DNA from: Symmachiella dynata
GTDB taxonomy: Bacteria > Planctomycetota > Planctomycetia > Planctomycetales > Planctomycetaceae
NCBI RefSeq assembly: GCF_007747995.1
Contig: NZ_CP036276.1
Location: 7,368,001 to 7,432,000, forward strand
Reading direction: 5' to 3'
DNA length: 64,000 nt
Shown in pieces: positions 45,210 to 53,945 of the stretch. The notes below the pieces were generated by a model, which saw only the letters and a list, made by a program, of their open reading frames with translations, made no database searches and was not told the DNA's origin. The position numbers and the translations under genes were made by a program. The stretch's first letter is position 1; each line of letters starts with the position of its first letter.

Positions 45210-47063
45210 ATGGAATACGTACGACGGTTTGACAATCTCCTCAAGGCCTTTGACCTCAAGTCGACAGGAAAATGGTTCTTTCTCTCGGGTTTGATTGGCA
45301 TTGTCGCCGGTTTGGGAGCGATTGCCTTTCAGTTCCTCAGCCAGTTGGTGCTCTCCCTGGCGCTCAACGGCGTTGCCGGATACATGCCGTTAGAACCGGT
45401 CGGTGAGTACACTTTTTTGCCACATACCCACACGGAGTTTTCACCTTGGCATCTGCTACTGGTAATGGCTGGAGGGGGACTTGTCTCCGGTTGGCTGGTC
45501 TTCAAATTTGCTCCAGAGGCTGCCGGCCACGGGACCGATGGGGTCATTGAGGCGTTCCACGAAAAACGAGGGGTTATTCGAACCCGCGTCCCTTTCATCA
45601 AAACCGTCGCATCAGCCGTCACGTTGGGGACCGGTGGATCAGGCGGTCGAGAAGGGCCGATTGCCCAAATCGGTGCAGGCTTTGGATCGTATTTGGCCAC
45701 GCGGTTAAAACTTTCTGATCGTGACCGGCGAATCATGGTAGCGGCGGGCATGGGAGCCGGCGTCGGTGCGATCTTTCGCGCTCCGTTGGCCGGCGCTTTG
45801 TTCGCTGGAGAAATCCTCTATAAAGATGCCGAAATCGAATCGGACGTTATCGTTCCGGCGGCCATCTCTTCCATCATCGGCTACAGCGTCTACAGCCTGT
45901 CGCTGCCGCCTGATTATCGCTTCACGCCGTTATTTGGACGAGACTTACAGTTTGAAGTTGGTTCCACGCTGGAACTCATTCCCTATGCGCTGTTGGCGAT
46001 CATTCTGTCCTTTGTCGCGGTTTTATATATCAAGGTGTTTTACGGCACCCATAAAATTTTCGATCGCCTTCCAATCCCAGTCATGCTGCGCCCTGCGCTG
46101 GGAGCTTTGCTGGCCGGCCTGATCGGATTAGGAATCTTCTACGGATTCGACGGCGATGTGCGGGCGCTCGCCGTGCTCTCCACAGGTTACGGTGCGATTC
46201 AACACGCGGTTGCGTCCCAGACGACAATGGCCATCCCACTCCTATTAGCAATTGCCTTCGGGAAAATCGTGACCACCTCCTGCACGATCAGTTCCGGTGG
46301 ATCGGGGGGTGTCTTTGGTCCCTCGATGGTCATCGGCGGCTCGATTGGATCGGCAGTCGGACAATTCTTTCATGAATACTCACCCGACATTGTTCACCAC
46401 CCGCAGGCGTATACGATCGTCGGCATGGCCGGGTTCTTTGCCGGAGCTGCGCATGCGCCGATCTCCACAATCATTATGGTCTCGGAGATGACCGGCAATT
46501 ATCAATTGCTGTTGCCGGCCATGTGGGTCTCTACGCTCTGCTTTCTGTTTTGCCGCCGCTGGACCTTGTATCAAAAACAGGCCCCCAGCCGGATGGAATC
46601 CCCCGCGCACCGCGGCGATTTTATTGTCGACGTGCTCGAAGGCATTCACGTCAGTGATGTGTTTGTCCCAGGTCGCCCGGTGACCTGTGTCCCTGAATCG
46701 ATGACCCTCGACCAAATCGTGCACCTGTTGGCTGAAACGCACGAATCGTATTTTCCCGTCGTCAATGAGCAAGACCGGGTCGTAGGTATCTTCTCCGCCC
46801 GCGATGTGCGGACGTATCTCTACGACGAGACCATCTGGAACCTGGCAATCGCCGAGGACATCATGACGACCAAAATCGTCAGCGTGAAACCGAACGACGA
46901 TCTGAACACCGCCTTGCAGCGATTTACTTCGGTAAATCTCGACGAACTCCCGGTCTTCGACGCCGAAGAGCCGGGTAAACTGCTGGGGATGTTGCGCCGC
47001 AAGGAAACCATCGCGTTCTATAACCGGCAGTTGCTCCGAAGAAAACAAGGGGAAGTGGCTTAA
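45210..47063 (+). CDS. ClC-family chloride channel/antiporter with CBS pair
   Basis: 617-aa membrane protein. Selectivity-filter motifs are present: GTGGSGGREGPIAQIGAG (with the gating Glu of GREGP) and SSGGSGGVFGPSMVIGG. The C-terminal part has two CBS domains (residues ~480-605; DVFVPGRPVTCVPESMTLDQ and DIMTTKIVSVKPNDDLNTAL), which bind adenine nucleotides in relatives. ATG 45210 (MEYVRRFDNL) is my choice; ATG 45147 would add 21 residues, and neither has a clear ribosome binding site. Chloride or other anion exchange beside a SulP transporter fits pH or anion homeostasis. Confidence 0.92.
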   Translation: MEYVRRFDNLLKAFDLKSTGKWFFLSGLIGIVAGLGAIAFQFLSQLVLSLALNGVAGYMPLEPVGEYTFLPHTHTEFSPWHLLLVMAGGGLVSGWLVFKFAPEAAGHGTDGVIEAFHEKRGVIRTRVPFIKTVASAVTLGTGGSGGREGPIAQIGAGFGSYLATRLKLSDRDRRIMVAAGMGAGVGAIFRAPLAGALFAGEILYKDAEIESDVIVPAAISSIIGYSVYSLSLPPDYRFTPLFGRDLQFEVGSTLELIPYALLAIILSFVAVLYIKVFYGTHKIFDRLPIPVMLRPALGALLAGLIGLGIFYGFDGDVRALAVLSTGYGAIQHAVASQTTMAIPLLLAIAFGKIVTTSCTISSGGSGGVFGPSMVIGGSIGSAVGQFFHEYSPDIVHHPQAYTIVGMAGFFAGAAHAPISTIIMVSEMTGNYQLLLPAMWVSTLCFLFCRRWTLYQKQAPSRMESPAHRGDFIVDVLEGIHVSDVFVPGRPVTCVPESMTLDQIVHLLAETHESYFPVVNEQDRVVGIFSARDVRTYLYDETIWNLAIAEDIMTTKIVSVKPNDDLNTALQRFTSVNLDELPVFDAEEPGKLLGMLRRKETIAFYNRQLLRRKQGEVA

Positions 47064-47112
47064 AATCGCTGTGCCCCACCTTACGTAAGTCTTTCACAGT
47101 AGGAGCGAAACC

Positions 47113-48492
47113 ATGGCCCACAATTCCCTCAACCGTCGCCGTTTCCTGCAACATACCTCCGCCTGGGCGGGCATCGCCGTCTGGACGGGGCTGGCCGGCC
47201 GCGCATCAGGTTTTGAAAGCGCAAACGCGCGTCCGCGAATCGCCGCTGTCGGCACCGGGAGCCGTTGGGACCATCGCGCGACCGGATTGGACGGCACGTA
47301 CGGTTCGGGCAAACAGTTCCCCAAGTATGGCGACATTGTCGCCGTCTGCGATGCCGACACCGACCGCCGCGAACGCGCAGCAGGTCTCGTTAAGGAGTGG
47401 AACGGAGCCGCGCCGGATGTCGTCGCCGATTACCGGGCGATTATTGATCGCGACGATATCGACATTGTCCATATCTCCACGCCCGACCACTGGCATGCAA
47501 AAATCGCTATCGAAGCGATGCTCTCCGGCAAGGACGTCTATTGCGAAAAGCCGATGACACTGACCATCGACGAAGGCCGGCAAATGTGCGACGTCTGCCG
47601 CCGCACGGGCCAAATTGTGCAAGTCGGCACACAACAACGCAGCGACGAAAAGTTCCTCAAAGCCATCGCCATCATTCGTGATGGACGGATCGGAGAACTC
47701 AAACAGGTCACCTGCAGCATCGGCGGCGGCCCCACGAGCCCAGAAATTCCCGCAGTCGATGCACCAAAACAGCTCGACTGGAATCAATGGCTCGGCCCCG
47801 CTCCTGAGGTCGCCTACCGTAGCTTAGCCGGTCCCAATGGCGAAACCCAAAGCTGGTCGCGGTCCCATTACGAATTTCGTTGGTGGTACGAGTACTCCGG
47901 CGGCAAGCTGACCGACTGGGGCGCGCACCACGTCGACATCGCCACCTGGGCCATGGACAAAACCAAGACGGGTCCCATCTCCATTGATCCGGTGATGGTC
48001 AAACATCCCGTGCCGTTCAAGGATGGATATCCGACCGCCGACAATCAGTACAACACCGCCACGGAGTTTTTGATCAAAGCCGCTTACGCCGACGGCATGG
48101 AGTTGACCATCCGGCACGATTTGGACAACGGCATCTTATTCGAAGGAACCGAAGGCCGTATTTTCATCAATCGCGGCCGACTGGCCGGCAAACCGGTCGA
48201 AGACCTCGCCACCAACCCACTGCCCGAAGGGGCACTGGAACAGGTCTACAAAGGCCGCCCGCTGACCGACCACTTCCGCAACTTCTTCGAAGCAGTCGCC
48301 GATCGTAAACAACCCGTCTCCGACGTCTTCAGCCATCACCGCGGCCTAACAACCTGCCATCTCGCGGGAATCGCCGCCCGACTGGGACGCAAAATCCAAT
48401 GGGACCCGCGAGCCGAAAAAGTCCTCAACGACAAACAAGCACAAAGTTTCGTCAGCCGCGACAAACGCCCCGGCTTTGAGATTGAAACATAG
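47113..48492 (+). CDS. Tat-exported Gfo/Idh/MocA-family oxidoreductase (second copy)
   Basis: 459-aa relative of the protein at 9334. The Tat signal is NRRRFLQHTSAWAGIAVW. The Rossmann core shows RIAAVGTGSRWDHRA and VCDADTDRRERA; the cofactor loop is STPDHWHAKIA and the canonical CEKPMTL is intact, unlike in the first copy. LDWNQWLGPAPEVAYRS and FRWWYEYSGGKLTDWGAHHVD complete the planctomycete subfamily. AGGAG seven bases upstream supports the start. The substrate, probably a sugar or cyclitol, is unknown. Confidence 0.92.
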   Translation: MAHNSLNRRRFLQHTSAWAGIAVWTGLAGRASGFESANARPRIAAVGTGSRWDHRATGLDGTYGSGKQFPKYGDIVAVCDADTDRRERAAGLVKEWNGAAPDVVADYRAIIDRDDIDIVHISTPDHWHAKIAIEAMLSGKDVYCEKPMTLTIDEGRQMCDVCRRTGQIVQVGTQQRSDEKFLKAIAIIRDGRIGELKQVTCSIGGGPTSPEIPAVDAPKQLDWNQWLGPAPEVAYRSLAGPNGETQSWSRSHYEFRWWYEYSGGKLTDWGAHHVDIATWAMDKTKTGPISIDPVMVKHPVPFKDGYPTADNQYNTATEFLIKAAYADGMELTIRHDLDNGILFEGTEGRIFINRGRLAGKPVEDLATNPLPEGALEQVYKGRPLTDHFRNFFEAVADRKQPVSDVFSHHRGLTTCHLAGIAARLGRKIQWDPRAEKVLNDKQAQSFVSRDKRPGFEIET

Positions 48493-48514
48493 CAGCCACG
48501 GCCGACGCTGGGTC

Positions 48515-48778
48515 AGTCCCGTTCACGGGACTTGTCACGCGGATGCGTGTCATAGCCCCGTCGTTTACGACGGGGTGTAGGTTCATGACGCCCACGAATT
48601 TGACCCCCGTTTTACGGGGGTTCTCGCCGTCAAGGCTTTAGCCATCACTCGCCAGGCTCAAGCCGACCAACGAGAAGCCTCGTAAACAAGGCTCAAGCTC
48701 CAAACAAATTTCCCCCTACGACCCCGCCGTAAACGACGGGGCTAATACCGCTACGCGGGGCGCCCGGTGAACCGGGCT
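48515..48778. repeat. Cluster of five short tetraloop palindromes
   Basis: AGTCCCG-TTCA-CGGGACT (48515-48532), CCCCGTCG-TTTA-CGACGGGG (48557-48576), CCCCCGT-TTT-ACGGGGG (48604-48620), CCCCGCCG-TAAA-CGACGGGG with one mismatch (48723-48742) and GCCCGG-TGAA-CCGGGC (48763-48778). All have short GC-rich stems and 3-4-base A/T-rich loops, as if several decayed copies of related hairpin repeats lie side by side. Confidence 0.8.
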
Positions 48779-48846
48779 TTGCGCTTCCCGCAGTGCCATT
48801 GCAATCATCGAGTCTGTGGTGTGCAAATTAGCCGTCGAGTTATGCG

Positions 48847-48951
48847 AGAGTCTCCCAACTGAGATGCACGCGGGTCTCCCGCCGAGTTGCACTCGGGTCT
48901 CCCGATTGAGTTGCACTCGGGTCTCCCGATTGAGTTGTGCGCGGGTCTCCC
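48847..48951. repeat. 24-bp tandem repeat, about five units
   Basis: The core GGGTCTCCCGATTGAGTTGCA recurs with period 23-24 bp; the anchor GTCTCCC is seen near 48849, 48874, 48897, 48921 and 48945, and an outlier near 48977. The two central units are almost identical; the outer ones are diverged. It is non-coding. Confidence 0.8.
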
Positions 48952-49057
48952 GACCCCGCACTTGGCCTGACCGCAGGTCTCCCACCGCAGGCTCAAAGAG
49001 TTACAGACCAGTCGCGCTCGCCCCCCCCGGCAGAGCCAAAGCTTGAGAACCGTAAAG

Positions 49058-51028
49058 TCATTCGTCATCCCCCTCAACAACCGCAGCCGGCGGTTTTTCG
49101 CCGAACATCTCGAACAAAAATCGCGACGGTAATGTCGTCCGGGGTTTGCCCCATTTGGTGCGGCGGGCGGCGCGGCTGAGGGTGAGGTGATCGCAGGCGC
49201 GGGTGATGCCCACGTATGCCAAACGCCGCTCTTCTTCGATGTTGGCTTCGGTCCCCTCCACCGACCGTTTGTGCGGTAAAATCCCTTCTTCTAATCCGAC
49301 CAGATACACGCGGGGAAACTCCAATCCCTTGGCACTGTGCAACGTCATCAGCTTGACGGCGTCTTTGGAAACTTGCGACTCTTTGTCACTCTCCACATCG
49401 CGGCCATTGAGCGCTGTCTCTTCCAGAAACTCCTGCAGCGAGGGCTTGTCCGCTTGTCCTTCATACTGCTCGACTGCTTCGACCAACTCCTCAAGCATGG
49501 CCATCCGCATCGAGCGTTGCGTCGGTTCTTTATACAGCCGTTCGATTTCGCGTTCGTAGTCGATATCATCGATCAGTTGCCGCACGCATTCTCCCAGACC
49601 GTGCGAGTTGGACTGGAAGCGGCGACGGTTGCGATCCATCAATCCTCGAAACGCATCAATGGCCTGCGCCGCCTTGTGCGGTAACTCTCCCGCTGAATCG
49701 GCGGCGGGAAGCACATCCCACAGGCTACTGCCTGCCTTCACGGCGCGGGCGACTAATTTTTCGACGGTCCCGGCGCCGATGCCCCGCGTCGGTGTGTTGA
49801 TGATCCGCCGCAATGAAATTTCGTCGGTCGGTTGCGAAAGGACTTTTAAGTAGGACAACAAATCACGAATCTCGCGACGATCAAAAAACGATTGCGTCCC
49901 CAACAGCAAATAAGGCATTTGTCGTCGTCGCAATTCTGTTTCGAACAGTCGCGGTTGTTCGTTGGTGCGGAACAGGATCGCAAAGTCCCCTGCCGGGACG
50001 TTCATCTCGTTGATGATGTATTGAATCTCCTGGACCGTCTGTTCAGCTTCACCCACCTCGGAATCATATTTTTGAAATCGCACCGGATGCGGCGATTGCT
50101 TGTGTGCCACGAGCGTTTTTTTGTGTCGTCCGCGATTGTGCTGAACCAACTCATTGGCCAGCGCGATGATCTTGTCCGTACAACGATAGTTGTCTTCCAG
50201 CCGAATCACCTTGGCGCCGGGAAACGTGTGGTGAAAACCGAGGATATGTTTGACCTCGGCTCCCCGCCAACCATAAATGGATTGATCGTCGTCCCCCACC
50301 ACGCACAGATTGCGATGTTCGCGGACCAGTGCTTCGACCAAATCGAATTGGATGCCGTTCGTGTCTTGATACTCGTCGATCTGCACATGCGTAAACCGCT
50401 CGCGCTGCCGCTTTAAGGTCTCCGGGTGTTCGCGAAACAGTTGACGCGTTAACAGCAGCAGGTCATCGAAATCCACCCCGCCGGCGGCGCGGAGATTTTG
50501 CTGATAGCGGCGAAAAGCCATCGCTGCCAAGAATTCCTTGTCGTTTTCCGCAACCTCGCCGGCATCATCGGCGGCCACCCCGGCCGATTTCCATTGGCTG
50601 ATTTGTGATATCAAATCGCCCGGTTTGAGCGCTTGATCGCCCACGCGAATATGCCGCAGCGCCGAACGCGCCGCCGATTCCTGATCGCTGCGATCAAAAA
50701 TGGTAAACGTCTTGGGATAGCCCAGCGCTTCAATTTCTTCGCGGAGTATCCGTACGCACAGCGAGTGAAATGTGGAGATCACCGGTTTCTGCCGGACCTT
50801 GCCGCCCAGCAAAATTTTGGTCCGCGCCAGCATTTCCCGCGCGGCTTTGTTGGTGAACGTCACCGAAAGAATTTGTTTGGGCGGCGTCCCTTTACGAATC
50901 AACTGCACCATGCGGTGCGTGATGACGCGGGTTTTTCCGGTTCCGGCGCCGGCCAGCACAAGGAGCGGACCAGAAAGCGTGGTCACTGCTTCCCGCTGGG
51001 CGGGATTCAAGTTCGCGAGAGAATGCAT
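49058..51028 (-). CDS. UvrD/Rep-family ATP-dependent DNA helicase
   Basis: 656-aa superfamily 1 3'-5' helicase. Motifs run in order: LNPAQREAV (Q motif), Walker A VLAGAGTGKTRVITHR, Ia FTNKAAREM, II VDEYQDTN, III GDDDQSIYGWRGA, IV RLEDNYRC, V TLHSAKGLEFPRVYLVG and VI YVGITRACDHLTLSRA. The length fits Rep/PcrA/UvrD proteins with a short C-terminal tail. Which of these it replaces is not clear. It follows the kinase gene by 102 bp on the same strand. Confidence 0.95.
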   Translation of the reverse strand: MHSLANLNPAQREAVTTLSGPLLVLAGAGTGKTRVITHRMVQLIRKGTPPKQILSVTFTNKAAREMLARTKILLGGKVRQKPVISTFHSLCVRILREEIEALGYPKTFTIFDRSDQESAARSALRHIRVGDQALKPGDLISQISQWKSAGVAADDAGEVAENDKEFLAAMAFRRYQQNLRAAGGVDFDDLLLLTRQLFREHPETLKRQRERFTHVQIDEYQDTNGIQFDLVEALVREHRNLCVVGDDDQSIYGWRGAEVKHILGFHHTFPGAKVIRLEDNYRCTDKIIALANELVQHNRGRHKKTLVAHKQSPHPVRFQKYDSEVGEAEQTVQEIQYIINEMNVPAGDFAILFRTNEQPRLFETELRRRQMPYLLLGTQSFFDRREIRDLLSYLKVLSQPTDEISLRRIINTPTRGIGAGTVEKLVARAVKAGSSLWDVLPAADSAGELPHKAAQAIDAFRGLMDRNRRRFQSNSHGLGECVRQLIDDIDYEREIERLYKEPTQRSMRMAMLEELVEAVEQYEGQADKPSLQEFLEETALNGRDVESDKESQVSKDAVKLMTLHSAKGLEFPRVYLVGLEEGILPHKRSVEGTEANIEEERRLAYVGITRACDHLTLSRAARRTKWGKPRTTLPSRFLFEMFGEKPPAAVVEGDDE

Positions 51029-51130
51029 AAGAAGACAGGGGGGAGAGACAATCCGTTGACGTTGGGAAGTTCCAGTCGGCGACTTTATTGGTTTGGGGGC
51101 GCCGGCACCACAATCAAGACTCAGCCGGCG

Positions 51131-52126
51131 TTACTCGTATTCGTACTCCCATTCCCCATCGTCGTCATCTTCATACTCGTACTCATATTCGTCGTCATCG
51201 CCTACCGCTTCGTCATCGACGTATTCATACTCGGACTCGGGTTCCAAGCGTTCCTGGGCTCCGCGCAGTCGGTGCAACATCGCTCCCACCGAATCCCAAC
51301 GATCTTCCGGTTTTGCCGCGAGTCCCGTCATGATTGTCGAGGCCACTTGGTCGTCGATGTCGGGCACCAGTTCACGGATGTCGATCGGTGCTTGATTGAT
51401 GTGCTGCACAATCATATCCAGCGTCAATGTCGGATCCACACCATGCGGCAACTGTTTGGTATACATTTCATAGCAGGTCACGGCATACGAATAGACATCG
51501 ATCCGCTGGTCAGTCGGCATCCGCTTGATCAATTCCGGCGCCATATAACTAGCGGTACCGGTGCGATTGCCGGGAGCGCGAAATGGCGGTGTGTTGGGAA
51601 CCACCAGGCCAAAGTCGATCAGTTTGATGGAATTCTGCCGGTCGACCAGTATGTTGCGGGGACACAAATCGCGGTGGATCCAACCTTGTTTGTGAAAATA
51701 GTCCAACCCTTCCCCGATTTGAACGATGAATGTCAAACGGTGCGATTGCATCAATTCGTTCTGCAGAGCAACAGGCAACGTCAGGCTCACACCGTTGACG
51801 TATTCCATCACCAAATACTGTTCGTTGTTGGTGGTGATGCCGTGCTCTAAAGTGCGAACGATGTGCGGGTGTCGCAATTTCATAGCGACTTCCCCTTCGC
51901 AGGGCTTGGCCAACCCTTCAAACCGCGCTTCGAGTCGCGCCGTTTTTTCTAAGTCCAAGATTTTCAACGCCACCACGCGGCCGCTCAATTTGTCCTTAGC
52001 CCGCCAAACTTCCGACATGCTCCCTTGTCCCAGCTTACGCTCCTTGATGAAGCGTGCGTCAATATTGACCTTCTTCAATCGCGCCCGTTTGATTAGCGGA
52101 ACAAGGATTTTTTTGATGAGCAGCAT
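51131..52126 (-). CDS. Eukaryotic-type protein kinase with Glu/Tyr-rich acidic tail
   Basis: 331-aa Hanks-type kinase without a transmembrane helix. The glycine loop is LGQGSMSEVWRA (third Gly is Ser), the ATP lysine is in VVALKILDL, the catalytic loop is HRDLCPRNIL and the metal Asp is in LIDFGLV; the APE motif is YMAPEL. The usual Lys of HRDLKxxN is Cys. The last 35 residues are acidic and contain seven tyrosines in EYEY, EYEYEYE and EYEYE runs. The tail is encoded by a GAG/TAC-TAT repeat-like stretch. Substrate unknown; neighbours are accD and the helicase. Confidence 0.92.
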   Translation of the reverse strand: MLLIKKILVPLIKRARLKKVNIDARFIKERKLGQGSMSEVWRAKDKLSGRVVALKILDLEKTARLEARFEGLAKPCEGEVAMKLRHPHIVRTLEHGITTNNEQYLVMEYVNGVSLTLPVALQNELMQSHRLTFIVQIGEGLDYFHKQGWIHRDLCPRNILVDRQNSIKLIDFGLVVPNTPPFRAPGNRTGTASYMAPELIKRMPTDQRIDVYSYAVTCYEMYTKQLPHGVDPTLTLDMIVQHINQAPIDIRELVPDIDDQVASTIMTGLAAKPEDRWDSVGAMLHRLRGAQERLEPESEYEYVDDEAVGDDDEYEYEYEDDDDGEWEYEYE

Positions 52127-52315
52127 GTTGCGTGGCTCGTTTCAACAAAGGCAACGACCGGGGATGTTTGCAAAGCCGTGATGTGTGGAATCCGGACTCT
52201 CCAGTATACCGCTGCCTAGAGGGCGCGGCTACCTCGGATCGTGAGACTTAGAAACGACACCCAGGACCAGGAAAGCAATACGCCCCTCAAGCCTGATGCC
52301 GCAAAGCCGCCAGCC

Positions 52316-53227
52316 TCATTTCCCGCAATAGTCAATGACGCGGGTGATTTCACTGCGCAAATCCGCACGGGCCACGATACGGTCAACAAAACCATGTTCC
52401 AACATGAACTCGCTGGTTTGAAATCCCGGGGGCAGCGGGACTTTGACAGTGGCCTCCACGACCCGGGGCCCGGCGAAACCGATCAATGCTTTTGGTTCGG
52501 CAAAATTGACATCCCCCAACGATGCGAAACTGGCCGCCACGCCCCCCATCGTGGGATTGGTCATCACCGAAATAAACAGTCCCCCCGCTTCGTGAAATCG
52601 CGCCAACGCAGCTGAGACTTTGCCCATTTGCATCAACGATAAGATTCCCTCATGCATCCGCGCGCCGCCGCCAGAGCCGCTGACAATGACCAGTGACAGT
52701 TCACGCTCGGTCGCCAGTTCGATGGTCCGGGTCAATTTCTCACCAACCACAGAGCCCATGCTTCCCATGATGAACGCCGAATCGGTGATACCCAACGCCA
52801 GCGGTCGGCCACGCATGTAACCCCGCCCGACAACACAGGCTTCCGATAAGCCGGTCCGGGCTTGCTCGGCCTTTAGTCGTTCCGCATACGGTTTGCGGTC
52901 CGCAAAACCCAGCGGGTCCATGGGTCGCAATTCCGCGAACCATTCTTCAAAGCTGCCTTCGTCCAACAGTTGACGAATCCGCTCTGCGGTCGGCACGTAA
53001 AAATGATAGTCGCATTCCGGGCAGACGCCCATCCGGCTATCGACCGTTTTGCGATACACGGTGGCGCTGCAACCTTCGCATTGCAACCACAGCCCTTCGG
53101 GCACTCCCCGCTTTGGGCGGTGGGAATGTCCGTTCCGGCCGGTTTCATCCGGTTCGGGGACGGAACTCATCGGTTTGCGTTTCCTAGCTGCGACGATGTT
53201 TGTTTGATCGTCGTTCATGTGATCCAT
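52316..53227 (-). CDS. accD: Acetyl-CoA carboxylase carboxyltransferase, beta subunit
   Basis: 303-aa subunit that, with AccA, moves the carboxyl group from biotin to acetyl-CoA in the first step of fatty acid synthesis. The N-terminal four-cysteine zinc ribbon is [11 protein letters not shown] and [12 protein letters not shown]. The crotonase-like core shows [18 protein letters not shown] and [16 protein letters not shown]. The first ~30 residues are variable and a start at 53218 is also possible. accA is not in the window. It follows the histidine-phosphatase-like gene by 63 bp. Confidence 0.97.
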   Translation of the reverse strand: MDHMNDDQTNIVAARKRKPMSSVPEPDETGRNGHSHRPKRGVPEGLWLQCEGCSATVYRKTVDSRMGVCPECDYHFYVPTAERIRQLLDEGSFEEWFAELRPMDPLGFADRKPYAERLKAEQARTGLSEACVVGRGYMRGRPLALGITDSAFIMGSMGSVVGEKLTRTIELATERELSLVIVSGSGGGARMHEGILSLMQMGKVSAALARFHEAGGLFISVMTNPTMGGVAASFASLGDVNFAEPKALIGFAGPRVVEATVKVPLPPGFQTSEFMLEHGFVDRIVARADLRSEITRVIDYCGK

Positions 53228-53290
53228 GCTCTATTCAAAACGGACAATTCCGCCCCTCTATGAATACTTAACAGAGGGCTGGTCCAACTA

Positions 53291-53926
53291 TCAATTGCTT
53301 GTCTTCGCACGCGCAGGCTTGGCCGGTGTTCCTTGGCCATTCTCGAGCGGTGCTTCCGATTTTCCGTTTGTCTCCAAAATCTCCCAATGGCAATCATCCC
53401 GACAACTGTCACTGGGCTCGACAGTATGAAGTTTGCCTCCGCACACATGCCAGCGAATCATCGATGCCAACGGTTCCGGGGCAATGATAGCAAAATTGAC
53501 GTCGCGCTTCAGAATCTTGTCAATCGCCTTACCCACGCGGACCATGGCATCGGTAAACTCCTCGCCCTCGGGCGGACAGATCGTCTCGGGGGATTCCTGC
53601 CATTGCTTAAAGACTTTGGGATGCTTGCGGCGAATATCGTCGACGACCATGCCCTGCCACAAGCCTTGATTCAAATTCGCGAGGCTGTCCAGTTCCTTAA
53701 CCGGCACACCCAAATCTGCGCTGAGGCTCTCGGCCGTTTCGCGCGCAGGTTCACACGGCGCAGAATAAATCCGCTTTAGCGGGATATCGCGCAAGTCCTC
53801 GGCAAGCCGGCTCACTTGAACTTGCCCTTGTTGATTGAGGGGAATATTCAAGGTGCCTTGAATACGGTTTTGCTGGTCGAAATCAGTACAGCCGGGACGA
53901 ATCAGCACGGCTTGGGATTTTGACAT
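53291..53926 (-). CDS. Histidine-phosphatase-fold protein lacking catalytic residues
   Basis: 211-aa protein with the phosphoglycerate mutase fold. The opening motif is LIRPGCTDF where active enzymes have L-x-R-H-G-E-T, so the phosphorylated His is Pro. The second His motif (normally HG) is IAPEPLA, and the catalytic Glu of GxWEG is Gln (GLWQGM). The phosphate-pocket Arg residues (LIRPG; ARETAE) remain. This points to a pseudo-enzyme, perhaps a binding or regulatory protein. It lies 19 bp after rpe and 63 bp before accD, so it is probably cotranscribed with them. Confidence 0.9.
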   Translation of the reverse strand: MSKSQAVLIRPGCTDFDQQNRIQGTLNIPLNQQGQVQVSRLAEDLRDIPLKRIYSAPCEPARETAESLSADLGVPVKELDSLANLNQGLWQGMVVDDIRRKHPKVFKQWQESPETICPPEGEEFTDAMVRVGKAIDKILKRDVNFAIIAPEPLASMIRWHVCGGKLHTVEPSDSCRDDCHWEILETNGKSEAPLENGQGTPAKPARAKTSN

Positions 53927-53945
53927 GGAACGAACGTTTCACTCC

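Larger units (their letters stand above)
48493..49057. other. Repeat-filled intergenic region
   Basis: 565 bp between the convergent oxidoreductase and helicase genes. It holds a cluster of short palindromes and a 24-bp tandem repeat, listed separately. Frames through the tandem repeat encode simple repeats (RETRVQLN) and are not genes. Confidence 0.6.

Noticed and set aside
48847-48951. Possible CRISPR array
   Set aside because: Units are directly adjacent with period 24 bp and no variable spacers, and no cas gene is near.
48816-49046. Frames through the tandem repeat encoding CTRVSRLS or RETRVQLN repeats
   Set aside because: They merely translate the 24-bp DNA repeat and lack ribosome binding sites.
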